This document shows positions 20,962-32,577 of a stretch of 64,000 bases of DNA, piece after piece (position 1 is the first letter of the stretch; each line of letters starts with the position of its first letter). Origin of the DNA: Pelobates cultripes. Taxonomy: Eukaryota; Chordata; Amphibia; Anura; Pelobatidae. The stretch spans positions 292,935,310 to 292,999,309 of the forward strand of contig OW240916.1 of NCBI GenBank assembly GCA_933207985.1, written 5' to 3'. Under the pieces are notes generated by a model. The model did not search any database and was not told the origin of the DNA. It was given only the letters and a program-made list of their open reading frames with translations. Made by a program: the position numbers and the translations under genes.

Positions 20962-21470
20962 TGTTGTGGAAATAAGGTCTGCACATATTTCCTAGTTAAA
21001 GGAAAATGTCTATTTACTCATTTCACAATATGCTATAGAGTTAAGCACACATATTTAATCAAAATGGCTGCTAGAAGCTTCTAGCCCCTCCACCCCCCCT
21101 TCCCCCTCCCTCCCTTCATAACACCAACTAACTACCTCGTGCAACAAGATGGCGCCGGGAAACCGTGGGAGACCCTCATGGCCCCGGTGACATCACCTAT
21201 AGTAGGCAGAGCATTAGAGCAACCACTTAACACCTAACCAATAATTGATGTATTATTCCATGTTATCTCTGACAATGCTTATGATGTAATTTTGCTTTAA
21301 AAGGGACCTGCCGTCCCCTCCTGAATAAACATTCCTCAAGTTATTCAACAACCTGGAACCTGTGTCTGGTGTGAATTACTTCAGGGAGCGTGCACGCATT
21401 GTTTCATCGATTTGGCCAGGGGCAGATACACAAAGAAATAATCAATACTTTGATTGATTTTTCCATTTCA
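20962..21470 (+). repeat. ERV-A 3' LTR (509 bp)
   Basis: Same ends and content as the 5' LTR, including the TATA-like box and AATAAA. It is followed by the CTTG duplication at 21,471-21,474 and then by flanking DNA. It differs from the 5' copy only near 21,308-21,320 (one substitution and one extra base by eye). Confidence 0.93.
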
Positions 21471-22110
21471 CTTGGGAGGAGGCTGGAGATCTGTATGGTT
21501 CCTGAAATTTTGGCACTATTTCTAGTGAAGGGCTTGAAGTTAATACAACTTTATAGATATATAGTTTATAAATATAGATTCACGTAATACTCTGAATTCA
21601 GTCAGGGCCAGATTAAGAGCCCAGTGGGCCTGGTGCTGACAATTATGATGGGCCTAATTACAGAATCTTATCGACCAAAAACACTAAAACAGTCCTACTT
21701 CCCAAGCATCATGTATCAGATGGAGATGGTACTGGAGGGAAACTAATAGGATGCAGCTATGAGAAAACACATACCCTAGGTTAATCTCACACTTTCATCT
21801 TTCAAGTAAATCCATACCCCCAAACAGCAGTGTCCAGTAAAGCAGGATGTCGATGGACGGGGTAAAAGGGTGGGCCACTGACGCAAATCACATAACCAGA
21901 ACTGCCGAAAGGGGTGAACATACCCAAAAAGGGGGCATGTCTGTGTCCCAATGTTTCCCAGAATCTTAGTGTCTGTGTCCACATGTCTCGCAGTGTCCCC
22001 ATGTCACTAGGACACTAGGGGACATTGAGAGACATTGGGACACTGAGAGACATGGGGACACTGAGATACTAGGGAACACTGGGATACGTAGGGAGCACTG
22101 TGATACATAG

Positions 22111-22226
22111 GGGACACTGGAGACTTGATAAAGACCTGGGTACAGGTCAAAATGTTGTGGTGTCTAATAAACCTGCTTAAATCTATCACAGTCAGTGCCT
22201 GAGACTTTTTTCTTTTATACTAGGGG
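22111..22226 (+). repeat. Duplicated segment inside the minisatellite, copy 1
   Basis: A segment with ACTTGATAAAGACCTGGGTA and ATAAACCTGCTTAAATCTAT is repeated, with few changes, at about 22,974-23,084. It is embedded in the short repeats and may mark a larger repeat unit or an older insertion amplified with the array. Confidence 0.75.
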
Positions 22227-22823
22227 TGTCACGGTCCACGCCGTGACATCCAGTCTGCCAGACGTGGTCGCTCTGGAAGCGCCCGATGGGGGATTTGAAC
22301 TGTGGTTCTTCTGGACCATATCCTGCTGTTCTTCCTCTGAGCCATTTCAGGACTTTGGATAACTCCCTGTTTATTCTTGTATTGCCTGCAGCACCAGGGG
22401 GCTGGACTTCACCAAAGGCTCTGATCTGTCAGTAACTCTCCAGCTGAATCTGATCCTAATTAACAGGATATAAAAGCCTGCCTCACCCTGGGAGGGGCGT
22501 CAGTTCATTGACTCTGGTTCCCTTGTTTGGTTCCTGTTACTCCGTACCTGCGTTCCAGTGATTCTTGTCTATTCCGGCTTCTGACCTTGGCTTTCCTCCT
22601 GGACTACTCTGACCTCTGGCTTCCCTGATTTTGGCTTCCCTTGACCACGCTTCTGCTTATCCCTGCTGTACTGAGTCTTGGAGCACCTTTCTTGGAAAGC
22701 CCCCGTGCACAGACTCACAGGCCAGGTGGCGTCTTACCTGGTCACCCTGGTCTGTGTCTACTTTGCAAGGGTGAGCGTATAACTCTGCGAGCTGGACTCC
22801 CTATCAGGTAAGACTCCGTTACA
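22227..22823 (+). mobile_element. Solo LTR with 5-bp TSD (AGGGG)
   Basis: The 597-bp segment begins TGTCACGGTCCACG and ends GACTCCGTTACA (TG...CA). AGGGG flanks both sides (22,222-22,226 and 22,824-22,828). A TATAAAA box lies at 22,469-22,475. There are no coding motifs. This is the signature of an LTR element lost by LTR-LTR recombination. The 5-bp duplication suits Ty3/gypsy or some ERVs. The family is not identified. Confidence 0.78.
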
Positions 22824-24004
22824 AGGGGACACTGAGACACTTGGGGGAACTGTGAGACATGGGGACACTGGGCGACAAGGGGACACTGCGAGACAAGGGT
22901 ACACTAAGACACAATGGACACAGACACTACAAACACTAAGAGACATGAGGAACTGAGACACTGTGATACATAGGGGACACTGGAGACTTGATAAAGACCT
23001 GGGTACAGGTTAAAACATTGCGGTGTCCAATAAACCTACTTAAATCTATCACAGTGAGTGCCTGAGATTCTTTTATACTAGGGGACATGGGGACACTGGG
23101 AGACATTGGGACACTGAGACACTGGGAGACTAGGGGACTTTGGGAGACTAGGAAACACTGAGACACTAGGGACACCAGGGACACTGGGAGACATGGGGAC
23201 ACTGAGATACTAAGGACACAGGCTGGGAGACATGGGGACACCCAGTGTCTCCATGTGTCCCCAGTGTCTGTGTTCCCATGTTGTTCAGTGTCCCCTAATG
23301 TTTGTATCCCCATGTGTCCCTTAGAGTCGGTGTCCCCATGTCACTAGGGGACACTTAGAGACATTGGGACACTGTGAGATATGGGGACACTGAGACACTA
23401 GGGAAAACTGGGCAAGACATGGGGACACTGAGAGACTAGGGACACTGAGACACTAGGCACACTGGCTGGGAGACATGGGGCCACTGTGTCCCTAGTGTCT
23501 CAAGGTCCCCATGTTCCCCGAGTGTCTCAGTGTCACCAAGTGTCCCTATGTCTCCCAGTGTCCCCAAGTCTCACAGTTTCCCCTAGTGTCTGTGTCCCCA
23601 GGTCTCCCAGTATCCCTTAGTGTCTCCCAGTGTCCCCATATCCCTCACTTACCTGTTGGTTGTCTCTGCAGGTTCAGAGCTGCTGTCTGGACTTTCTATG
23701 CAGAGCTGCTCCCCCGTGGATCTGTGAGTAGAGAGAGGCAGATGCTGTAACTTCTTATCCCTGCCTCTCTCCACACACACAGCGACCCCTACTGGCAGGC
23801 GCTGGTATTGCAGAATCTCTGTTGATACTGAGACTGACATTTGTATTGCCAATATTACTGCAATACCGGCAGCAACTAGGCAGCCTCAAATACTTCTGCG
23901 AAATATCTGTCAACCCTTTTTTAAATCAATGGGTCTATTCCATGGGCTTGGGCCTGGAGCTGCAGCTCAATCAGCCCCTATGTTAATCCGGCCCTGAATT
24001 CAGT

Positions 24005-24580
24005 CAAAGATTTGATGCCACAATGTGATTTATAGAATACGTTAGCGTTTAGGGTTGGACTTGGAGCATTGTACAGGGATTATTTTGTTGGTGTTTAAGT
24101 CAATATATGTGGAAAGGGTCACAAAATGTGCTCTTTGTTTGAAGCCCTGGCTCTTTCTGCCACAAACAATACCTTAGATTATAACAGGTTTAGTTACTAT
24201 AGTCAGAATTCAGTGCCGAATTGGCTAAGTATTTATAATTGCCCTGCTGTAAGGTGCAGGACCTCTGTATCTTTCTCATATATTTTGCATATTGCGACCA
24301 CGTTACTCTAGATCTAGCTAATTTCCCTGTTCCTGCCATGAAAACGCATCCCCACAACATTATGCTGCAGTAGTGATGGTGCTGGCTTTGTGCTAAACAT
24401 CCAGGGTTATTTGCTAAAGTGAGAACTCAAAGTGAATTTCAAATTTAGGGCCAGAGTAGTTGAACTGAAAGCATAGAGGACATAGACAGACTTAAAAGTA
24501 CATTTCAAATTTTGGCTCAAAATTGCCACACTTGAAGCATATCTGACTTATTCCTAGATTTAATATTTTTGTATAAGCTT
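24005..24580. other. Non-coding stretch, no gene recognised
   Basis: AT-rich sequence with only chance open frames. Nothing assignable. Confidence 0.5.
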
Positions 24581-25071
24581 TTAAAGGACCACTCTAGGCA
24601 CCCAGACCACTTCAGCTTAATGAAGTGGTCTGGGTGCCAGGTCCTTCTAGGGTTAACCCATTTTTTAATAAACATAGCAGTTTCAGAGAAACTGCTATGT
24701 TTATGAATGGGTTAAGCCTTTCCCTATTTCCTCTAGTGGCTGTCTCATTGACAGCCACTAGAGGCGCTTGCGTGCTTCTCACTGTGATTTTCACAGTGAG
24801 AGCACGCCAGCGTCCATAGGAAAGCATTGTAAATGCTTTCCTATGCGACGGGCTGAATGCGCGCGCAGCTCTTGCCGTGCGTGTGCATTCAGCCCAGGAG
24901 GAGGATCGGAGGAAGAGAGCTCCCCGCCCAGCGCTGGAAAAAGGTAAGTTTTTAACCCTTTTCCCCTTCCAGAGCCGGGCGGGAGGGGGTCCCTGAGGGT
25001 GGGGGCACCCTCAGGGCACTATAGTGCCAGGAAAACAAGTATGTTTTCCTGGCACTATAGTGGTCCTTTAA
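24581..25071. mobile_element. T2/Kolobok-like MITE
   Basis: Starts TTAAAGGACCACTCTAGGCA and ends GCACTATAGTGGTCCTTTAA, with TTAA at both ends. It contains the same ACCACTTCAG...TGAAGTGGT stem-loop as the copy at 2,173, further internal hairpins (GTGGCTGTC and GACAGCCAC around 24,736-24,761), and a GC-rich right part ending in a CCTGAGGGTGGGGGCACC segment, also shared with 2,173-2,582. Confidence 0.8.
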
Positions 25072-27177
25072 TCTTTTATTTTTTTCAAAATATTAAAAAA
25101 CATATCGATATATACAAATATATATGTAACTATATAAAAAATAACAAATATTAAAATAATTTTCAAAATATTAATTTTAAAAAATTATCCAAAAATATTA
25201 AATGGAAGTTGCTTAGAAAATCTAGGAAATTCAAAATCCCTTTGAATTCCCGACAGTTCACACTTTAACAAATAACACTGGGAAGTTTATTTCCTAAGAC
25301 CAAAAAGTTAAATTCACTTCAGACTAAAAGATTTTTTTTTTTCACATATGCTCTGTTTCGTGCGTTTTTGGAAACCCCACACGTGTCCTTGTTCTGTTTG
25401 TTACTGAGAAGCAAAAAGTGAAAAATGTAAATGATCACATACTGCTATGAGAAGTATTAATCCTGTGTGGTTTATTTGTTGTACCGTTGCTGAGGTTACG
25501 GCTGTATCCAGTCCTGCAGCTTCCGTTACATTACTTCCTGTTTGTATCAGAAGTAGTCTTAGTACTGTACTGTACTAGCAATATGTTTTTTAAGACTGCC
25601 TAACTCAGTGGGCAACCTCTCAGCCTCTAATCCCTTCCAGTTGGCTTGCACAACCCATGTTTGCCAACTGATTGCCTCACTATAAGATGTAGATAGGAGT
25701 AAAAGGTGGAAGTGTCTCCTAGTGCTTATTTTTGAAGAGTGGTCCTCTAGCAAATTAGTTAAAGCTGAGCAATCAGTAAGAACATTCAGATCATGGTGAC
25801 TGTTTAAATTTTAGAACATTGCACTATAATCACTTTTTGCACTATAATCACTTTTTGTGTATAGCCCTCTCCAATATAAGAATATAAGCTCCCTAGGATG
25901 CTGTTGACCAAAATGTGTTGAGAGGTTTAAGAGCAGCTGCACTGGGACCCCTACACTTTGAGGGCCCACTGGAGGCTTGCCCAATACTCTGTTAAAATTA
26001 AGGTTAACTGTAAAGTGCATATGGCATAAACTGAAGTTTAACCCTAGAATCTGTTCCTCCTGCTCAATTAACACAATCTGGATTTCAATAATTATTTGTG
26101 TTCAGAACAGATTCTCTTTATGATGAAGATTGTGCTTTATGATATGCACCAACATATTTTTTGTTTAATTTTTGATGCTCTTTCACTGGTGACATGATGC
26201 ACTTTTGTGGTTTTCACTTCCTTTATGTTTCAGTATCTATTGCTATATTGATACAATTGCAAAGGAAGCAAATACTGGGAGAGGAGAGTGGGGTGTTTCC
26301 ATTGTGGGGGTATGCCTACACACAGTGGCGTATGTCATTCAGAGTGCATGACCACCAAGATGACAGGTTGTCTGGCAGGGCATCCAGTACTATGATCAAT
26401 GGTGTAGCTTTCGTGTATAGTCTTAGATGCTCTGATTTTCATTTGAAGTCTAATGCAAACGTTTTTAGTCATATGCTCATCCTATCCATACTCAAGGGTC
26501 TGAGGGACTATTTGGTGTCGCATGGATAAGCTGGACAACATTTATATTAGGCATCCAGAACTAAGCATTCCAGCTGCTTGATTGACAGCTCTGGTGGGCA
26601 GAGAAAATGTGCGTGGTAGACACACCAGCAAGAGGGCATGCATTCTATTTATTTAACTTTTTTTAATAAAAATAATATTTCACAGGTTCTTGGATGGACA
26701 CCCACCTGTTGTATAATTGTTAGCAATGTCACACATGAAAAGAGTGAGATTGGGGTGGGGGATGGGGTTTCTTTTAGGTTGTTTATTTGTTAAAAATTTG
26801 AGGGTATTACCTGTATATTGTACCAGCTTATATGTGTCATCGGTTTGTTACTGAAAATGGCAATAATAAAAAGTTTACACTAAAATAAAATCTATATTAC
26901 AAAATAGTCTTTTAAATCAATCCTAGAATAATCATTTTATAGCCATAACAGAATCAACAACAATATCCTTTTGCTACAAATTCCTTTTACCAAACTGGAA
27001 GCAGATTATTCATTAAACATCAAATAACACTGACCTGAAACACACATTACAAAATTTGTCATCTATGTGTGTGTGTATGTGTCGGTGTTTGCAGCGCCAG
27101 CTCGTCCATAGGTCCCGGGTGGCACCATGGTACCAGGCGGCACTCTGACAGGGGCAGCATTTTTCCTCTCCTGTCAT
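25072..27177. other. AT-rich non-coding stretch
   Basis: No recognisable gene. An AT-rich block of ATAT and AAAATATT runs lies at about 25,075-25,200. The last ~100 bases before 27,178 continue after the Tc1-like copy, so they belong to an element or locus that was split by it. Confidence 0.5.
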
Positions 27178-27179
27178 TA

Positions 27180-28745
27180 TACAGGGAGTGCAGAATTATT
27201 AGGCAAGTTGTATTTTTGAGGATTAATTTTATTATTGAACAACAACCATGTTCTCAATGAACCCAAAAAACTCATTAATATCAAAGCTCAATATTTTTGG
27301 AAGTAGTTTTTAGTTTGTTTTTAGTTATAGCTATGTTAGGGGGATATCTGTGTGTGCAGGTGACTATTACTGTGCATAATTATTAGGCAACTTAACAAAA
27401 ACAAATATATACCCATTTCAATTATTTATTATTACCAGTGAAACCAATATAACATCTCAACATTCAAAAATATACATTTCTGACATTCAAAAACAAAACA
27501 AAAACAAATCAGTGACCAATATAGCCACCTTTCTTTGCAAGGACACTCAAAAGCCTGCCATCCATGGATTCTGTCAGTGTTTTGATCTGTTCACCATCAA
27601 CATTGCGTGCAGCAGCAACCACAGCCTCCCAGACACTGTTCAGAGAGGTGTACTGTTTTCCCTCCTTGTAAATCTCACATTTGATGATGGACCACAGGTT
27701 CTCAATGGGGTTCAGATCAGGTGAACAAGGAGGCCATGTCATTAGATTTTCTTCTTTTATACCCTTTCTTGCCAGCCACGCTGTGGAGTACTTGGACGCG
27801 TGTGATGGAGCATTGTCCTGCATGAAAATCATGTTTTTCTTGAAGGATGCAGACTTCTTCCTGTACCACTGCTTGAAGAAGGTGTCTTCCAGGAACTGGC
27901 AGTAGGACTGGGAGTTGAGCTTGACTCCATCCTCAACCCGAAGAAGGCCCCACAAGCTCATCTTTGATGATACCAGCCCAAACCAGTACTCCACCTCCAC
28001 CTTGCTGGCGTCTGAGTCGGACTGGAGCTCTCTGCCCTTTACCAATCCAGCCACGGGCCCATCCATCTGGCCCATCAAGACTCACTCTCATTTCATCAGT
28101 CCATAAAACCTTAGAAAAATCAGTCTTGAGATATTTCTTGGCCCAGTCTTGACGTTTCAGCTTGTGTGTCTTGTTCAGTGGTGGTCGTCTTTCAGCCTTT
28201 CTTACCTTGGCCATGTCTCTGAGTATTGCACACCTTGTGCTTTTGGGCACTCAGTGATGTTGCAGCTCTGAAATATGGCCAAACTGGTGGCAAGTGGCAT
28301 CGTGGCAGCTGCACGCTTGACTTTTCTCAGTTCATGGGCAGTTATTTTGCGCCTTGGTTTTTCCACACGCTTCTTGCGACCCTGTTGACTATTTTGAATG
28401 AAACGCTTGATTGTTCGATGATCACGCTTCAGAAGCTTTGCAATTTTAAGAGTACTGCATCCCTCTGCAAGATATCTCACTATTTTTGACTTTTCTGAGC
28501 CTGTCAAGTCCTTCTTTTGACCCATTTTGCCAAAGGAAAGGAAGTTGCCTAATAATTATGCACACCTGATATGGGGTGTTGATGTCATTAGACCACACCC
28601 CTTCTCATTACAGAGATGCACATCACCTAATATGCTTAATTGGTAGTAGGCTTTCGAGCCTATACAGCTTGGAGTAAGACAACATGCATAAAGAGGATGA
28701 TGTGGTCAAAATACTCATTTGCCTAATAATTCTGCACTCCCTGTA
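27180..28745 (-). mobile_element. Tc1/mariner-like transposon, decayed
   Basis: Terminal inverted repeats TACAGGGAGTGCAGAATTAT and the matching right end close with CACTCCCTGTA. The TA target is duplicated at 27,178-27,179 and 28,746-28,747. A second, inner repeat pair GCATAATTATTAGGCAACTT (about 27,374) and its complement (about 28,542) gives the IR/DR layout of Tc1-like elements such as Sleeping Beauty. The 1,566-bp length is normal for the family. The transposase gene is on the minus strand and frame-broken. Confidence 0.93.
27509..28525 (-). pseudogene. Tc1-like transposase, frameshifted
   Basis: Three overlapping minus-strand frames together cover a full Tc1 transposase. 28,525-28,202 is the start (MGQKKDLTG) with paired-like helix-turn-helix DNA-binding domains. 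28,250-27,933 carries the first catalytic block LWTDEMRV. 28,078-27,509 carries FMQDNAPSH and the final Asp/Glu box in DLNPIENLW (D34E). The transposase would cut and paste the element at TA. Frame changes near 28,220-28,240 and 27,980-28,060 inactivate it. The overall length of about 340 codons is usual for the family. Confidence 0.9.
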
Positions 28746-28747
28746 TA

Positions 28748-30958
28748 ATAGTCAGAAGGGGCTCCCTAATTAGGCGGCTGCCTAAGGCCTTGCGCGGACA
28801 GGTGTCTCGCAGCCGCCTAAATTGACTTAGTGCAGACTGACGTGTTGGGTCCTCGGACCATAACCGCAGGCCCAACACCAGAAGGTGGCCTGGTGGCTTT
28901 ACCTGTATGCCACTGTGTGCGGGGCACCTCCAATCAGTCTATCCATGCGGAGAGAGCCCTGCGCACCCGGCGAAGCTGCAGACCATGTGATAGAGGCTTG
29001 TCACGTAAACATTGACAACGTTTGGTAAGATAAGAAGTGAGGCAAAATACTCAGCCTATGACCGTCAAAGGTAGAACACAGTCCCATAAAATGGTGTAGC
29101 TCTTCAGAACTATTTGCAGAGGAGCGAGCATTAGCGGTATCCAAGCGTGGTAGGAGAAACCCATTGCCACCTACCGGTTTCCTCTCTTCATTGCCATGGA
29201 TGCCCAAGGTTTGCCTTGCGTGTGCCCAGCTCCAATGGGTTCCCACACACAACCCTTCTCAAGGCAATGCCATCGGGTGGGTAGCAGGGCACCAGCTTGA
29301 TATTGCCACAATTCAATTTGTACAGGGCTGGTTGCTTCTCCCTTCCACAGCGCTCACTCGTCCACACATGTGGCAGCAGAGAACTGTGTCCGGATGGCTG
29401 CAGATGAACGCGGAAATCACCCCCAGTCTGGTCAGTCAGAACACAGATTTCTCAGCCAGTCACAGATAGGAAGCTCTCCTAAAAGATGTCCACCAGCCAT
29501 TACTGTCAGGCACCGCCCCCTTGCATCACATTCCAAAATATGACTTTAACCCTTCCTTCAGTGGGGGTGGTTAGAATATACTTCTGGTATCGGTAGGGTT
29601 AAATTGGGTGACTTTATTCAGTCAATGCTATTTTTATCCAGCCTAATCGTTACTTACTATAGCAATTTACTCATCTGCGTCTATTTTCTTGTTTTTACAA
29701 TGAAAAATGAATCCCTCCCAAACTGGTATTTCACGAATAGACTTGTCATCCCTCTGCACAGAAACCAGCAAAAGCAGGATAGTGGTTTGATTGAAGGGTT
29801 TACAATCCTAATAATGTTTAGTATCCCTAAATATTCTTTCATGTGATCACAAAGTGACTTGTGTATATGTCACAATCCTATAATGTTTATTGGCTTGGCT
29901 TGCCTTCTCTTTTAGAGTCTGAAAAATGTATCACCAGCCAAGGAAAAAAAATAAATTTACCCTGGAAACCCTTGGACAAAATATGGCCCATGTATTTATA
30001 TCATTTTATCGAGTTAGTTCAGGCCTTTCCATGTTAAATTTTGTCTAATTAAATTACATTGTTAAATGATGTCTTGGTACTGTATACAAGGTGAAAATGG
30101 GCAGGAAGAGAAAGAAAAAGTAATCAATGTGATGCACTGAAAAAAAAAAAAAAAGAAGAAAGTATAAATGTTTTTTTCCCCCCAAACTATTTTTTTTTTT
30201 AGCAGACCAAGGTTTGCCAGCCCATCCAATCAATTTTTCACTAAAATAAAAAAATAAATAAAAGACAGATGAAACAGAATTTTTATTGAGCAATATAAAC
30301 AGTATTCAGCTCTTGAACATTTCTGATATCAAACATTCATTTGAACGCATTGGCAAACTCAACTTTAAAGGTGAACTGTAGGTATGGTAACAGCTTTATC
30401 TCACTGATGTGGTTATAGTGTCTGCGGGGTTCCTGGCATGGACCTTCCGTTTGGTGTTAAAAGTTTTTGAATGCTTTAACGCTAAACGAGAGCCCTTGGC
30501 AGCCTGTCACCTCAGTGCCGCTCTGGCTAATAAGGAAGTATAGGCTCGCGCAGCAGGGGGCAGGTGGTGATGGGTGGAGAGTGTCGGCTGATCACTCTAA
30601 GAGTATCACAGCCACCCATTCCTAGTATATATTGTAATAGTTAAGAAAAGAATATAACCTGTGCCTTAGCCATACCTCAAGTGGGGGTTGGGCTATAGGC
30701 GGCCTGGACATTCATTCAGTGTTAAATCCTTTTGAAAATGGAAAGCCAGGGGCTAAAACAAATTCCACGAGAGATGGTTATATTGTCTAGATTGAGCCCT
30801 AAGTGAGAATTGGGAGTTCATAGTGAATTTTAAATTTAAAGTTGTTATGGTTCCTGGAGGCAGTTTTACCTCTTACCTGCAGGAACAGTTATAGAGGGAG
30901 TAAAACTCAGTGCTGTCCTAGCTCCTCCAGTGTCTGTGTGTGCGGCTCGGCTAAATGT
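28748..30958. other. Non-coding stretch, no gene recognised
   Basis: The first ~90 bases continue the sequence interrupted by the Tc1 copy. Poly-A and poly-T tracts occur at about 30,140-30,200 and 30,240-30,270. Open frames on both strands up to 101 codons (such as 29,164-29,469) show no known domain. Confidence 0.5.
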
Positions 30959-31370
30959 AAAAGTTATCCCCCAATGTGAATAGGGGTCCCAAAGCACTTA
31001 GTCACCCCTACCCCCTCAAATAAAATTAATTACTTCCTACCCCACTCACACTAAAAACAGGGAGGGGGAATAAAAAGCTAAATACCAGTACATTTTTAAA
31101 AAAAATCATACTTACCATTAGATTTCTTCTTTTTTCTAAAACCTTCTTTTTTCAGCCCCAAAAAAGGTCAAGTAAAAATCCATAATCCCCGTCAAGCTTG
31201 TAATGTACATCAAAAAACCAGAGCAAGAAAAAAAACATGCCAAAAAATAATCCAACTTCACCCAGCGAGGGCACCGCGCAAAAGAGCTCCGCAGGGCAGG
31301 GAAATGCTTATAAAGCCAACCAATAAGAGTGCTCCGATAGGTAACTCTTGAGCCTTGCCTGATTGGTTAC
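30959..31370. repeat. Foldback family, left copy
   Basis: This stretch (with CTTAGTCACCCCTACC, a TTCTTTTTTCAGCCCC run, CTCCGCAGGGCAGG and GCTTATAAAGCC) is an imperfect reverse complement of about 33,000-33,400 (CCAATCAGAGTG, GCTTTATAAGCC, GCCCTGCAGAGCTC, GGGGGGCTGAAAAAAG). They are two copies of one repeat in opposite orientation. No coding capacity is seen. Confidence 0.7.
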
Positions 31371-31797
31371 TTCAGGAAATCATAAAGGGCAGTCATTACA
31401 TTAGCAGAATGAGATATTTTAGAATTTTCCAAAAGGGAATTATTCACCTTCTCTTTCCCCTTTGTATGAATGATATACAAATGAATGAGATCTTTTACAC
31501 AGAAAACACGTTTGTGGAATATATTTGGAAATTTTGCTCAGTCATCCTGACTTTATCAGACATGCATCAACCAGGATATCCCCAGGACCTGCATTGTCTA
31601 AACACAGAGTTTGACAAATTTGCTTGGAATATAGGAGCAAGCTAAAAATAGTAGGAGCCTGAGAGACCAGCAAGGTGTGGGAAAAAAGGTGAGCAAAACA
31701 CATTGCCCATGCGATTGGAGGGGAGCCGGTAACCTAAACAGACACACTCACTGACAGACTCCATGACATACACACACACACTGACAGACCCTCGGCC
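31371..31797. other. Non-coding stretch between foldback copies
   Basis: No gene recognised. A short frame at 31,355-31,645 has no motifs. The end is rich in CACACACTGACAGA. Confidence 0.45.
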
Positions 31798-32577
31798 CCC
31801 ACCCCTAAGTGGCGGGTGGGGGCCCTAAAATAAAATAATGGAGAGGGACCTATTGTCCTCCCCCCGGCCCCCACCTCTGAGCGGTGGGTGGGGGCCCTAA
31901 ATTAGAATAAGGGGGGAGGACCTAATGTCCTCCCCCTGGCCCTCACCCCTGAGCGGTGGGTGGGGGCCCTACATTAGAATGAGGGGGGGGGACATAGTGT
32001 CCTCCCCTCTGGCCTCCACCCCTGAGCTGTGGGTGGGGGCCCTTCATTAGAATGAGGGGGGACCTAGTGTCCTCCCCCCTGGCCCCCACCCCTGAGCGGT
32101 GGGTGGGGGCCCTAAATACTAATTGGAGGGGACTTATGTACTCCCCCCTGGCCCCCACCCCTGAGCGGTGGGTGGGGGCCCTACATTAGAAAGAGGGGGG
32201 ACCTAGTTTCCTCCCCCCTGGCCCCCACCCCTGAGCGGTGGGTGGGGGCCCTACATTAGAATGAGTGTCCTTCCCCCTGGCCCACCTAGTGTCCTCCCCC
32301 CTGGCCCCTACCCCTGAGCGGTGGGTGGGGGCCCTAAATACTAATTAGGGGAGGGACCTAATGTCCTCCCCCCTGGCACCCACCCCTGAGCAGTGGGTGG
32401 GGGCCCTAAATACCAATAGGGGGGGACCTATTGTCCTCCCCCCAGCCCCCACCCCTGAGCGGCGGGTGGGGGCCCTAAATAGAAAAGTAACCCCTCCTCC
32501 CCAGGTGACTAGGGGTCCCCAAACCCCTAGTCACCCCCCTCCCCCCAAAAAATTAACCCCTACCTACCCCCCTCACC
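31798..32577. repeat. GC-rich tandem array, left arm
   Basis: At least nine units of about 60-80 bp with the core CCCCCACCCCTGAGCGGTGG and GTGGGGGCCCTAAAT, separated by AGGGGGGACCTATTGTCCTC-like spacers. The array closes with a segment containing GGTGACTAGGGGTCCCC. The whole is inverted relative to the arrays at 33,300-33,857 and 34,768-34,915. Confidence 0.85.

Larger units (their letters stand above)
9983..21470 (+). mobile_element. ERV-A: complete gamma-like endogenous retrovirus
   Basis: An 11.5-kb provirus bounded by two nearly identical LTRs and flanked by CTTG duplications. In order: 5' LTR, tRNA-Lys primer site, 1.1-kb leader with tandem repeats, gag, pro-pol in the gag frame after a UAG stop, env overlapping pol by four bases, polypurine tract, 3' LTR. 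Gag has one zinc knuckle, and Env has an R-T-K-R cleavage site, an immunosuppressive-like heptad region and a C(8)CC motif, which together suggest a class I (gamma-like) lineage. gag carries a frameshift and pol carries a nonsense codon and a frameshift, while env is open. The LTR similarity indicates a recent integration. Confidence 0.93.
21950..23640. repeat. GGGGACACTG-type minisatellite, strand-switching
   Basis: Short degenerate units built on GGGACACTGAGACA fill most of the interior of the hAT-type element. Orientation reverses (CCCAGTGTCTCCATGT form) at about 23,236-23,335 and 23,480-23,640, so the array contains imperfect palindromes. A 22,227-22,823 insertion interrupts it. Confidence 0.8.
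21603..23996. mobile_element. hAT-type non-autonomous element with 8-bp TSD
   Basis: Ends are CAGGGCCAGATTAA (left) and TTAATCCGGCCCTG (right), near-perfect inverted repeats starting CAGGG. An exact 8-bp duplication AATTCAGT flanks it (21,595-21,602 and 23,997-24,004), the hallmark of hAT transposition. No transposase frame is present. The interior is mostly a minisatellite of GACACTGAGAGACATGGGG-like units and holds a nested solo LTR (22,227-22,823). It inserted 129 bp downstream of the ERV-A target duplication. Confidence 0.88.

Noticed and set aside
21950..23640. Possible CRISPR-like array
   Set aside because: Units are contiguous and degenerate, without regular spacers, in a eukaryotic transposon.
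29164..29469. 101-codon plus-strand frame as a host exon
   Set aside because: No recognisable domain and no convincing conserved motif or splice context. A longer frame is expected by chance in this composition.
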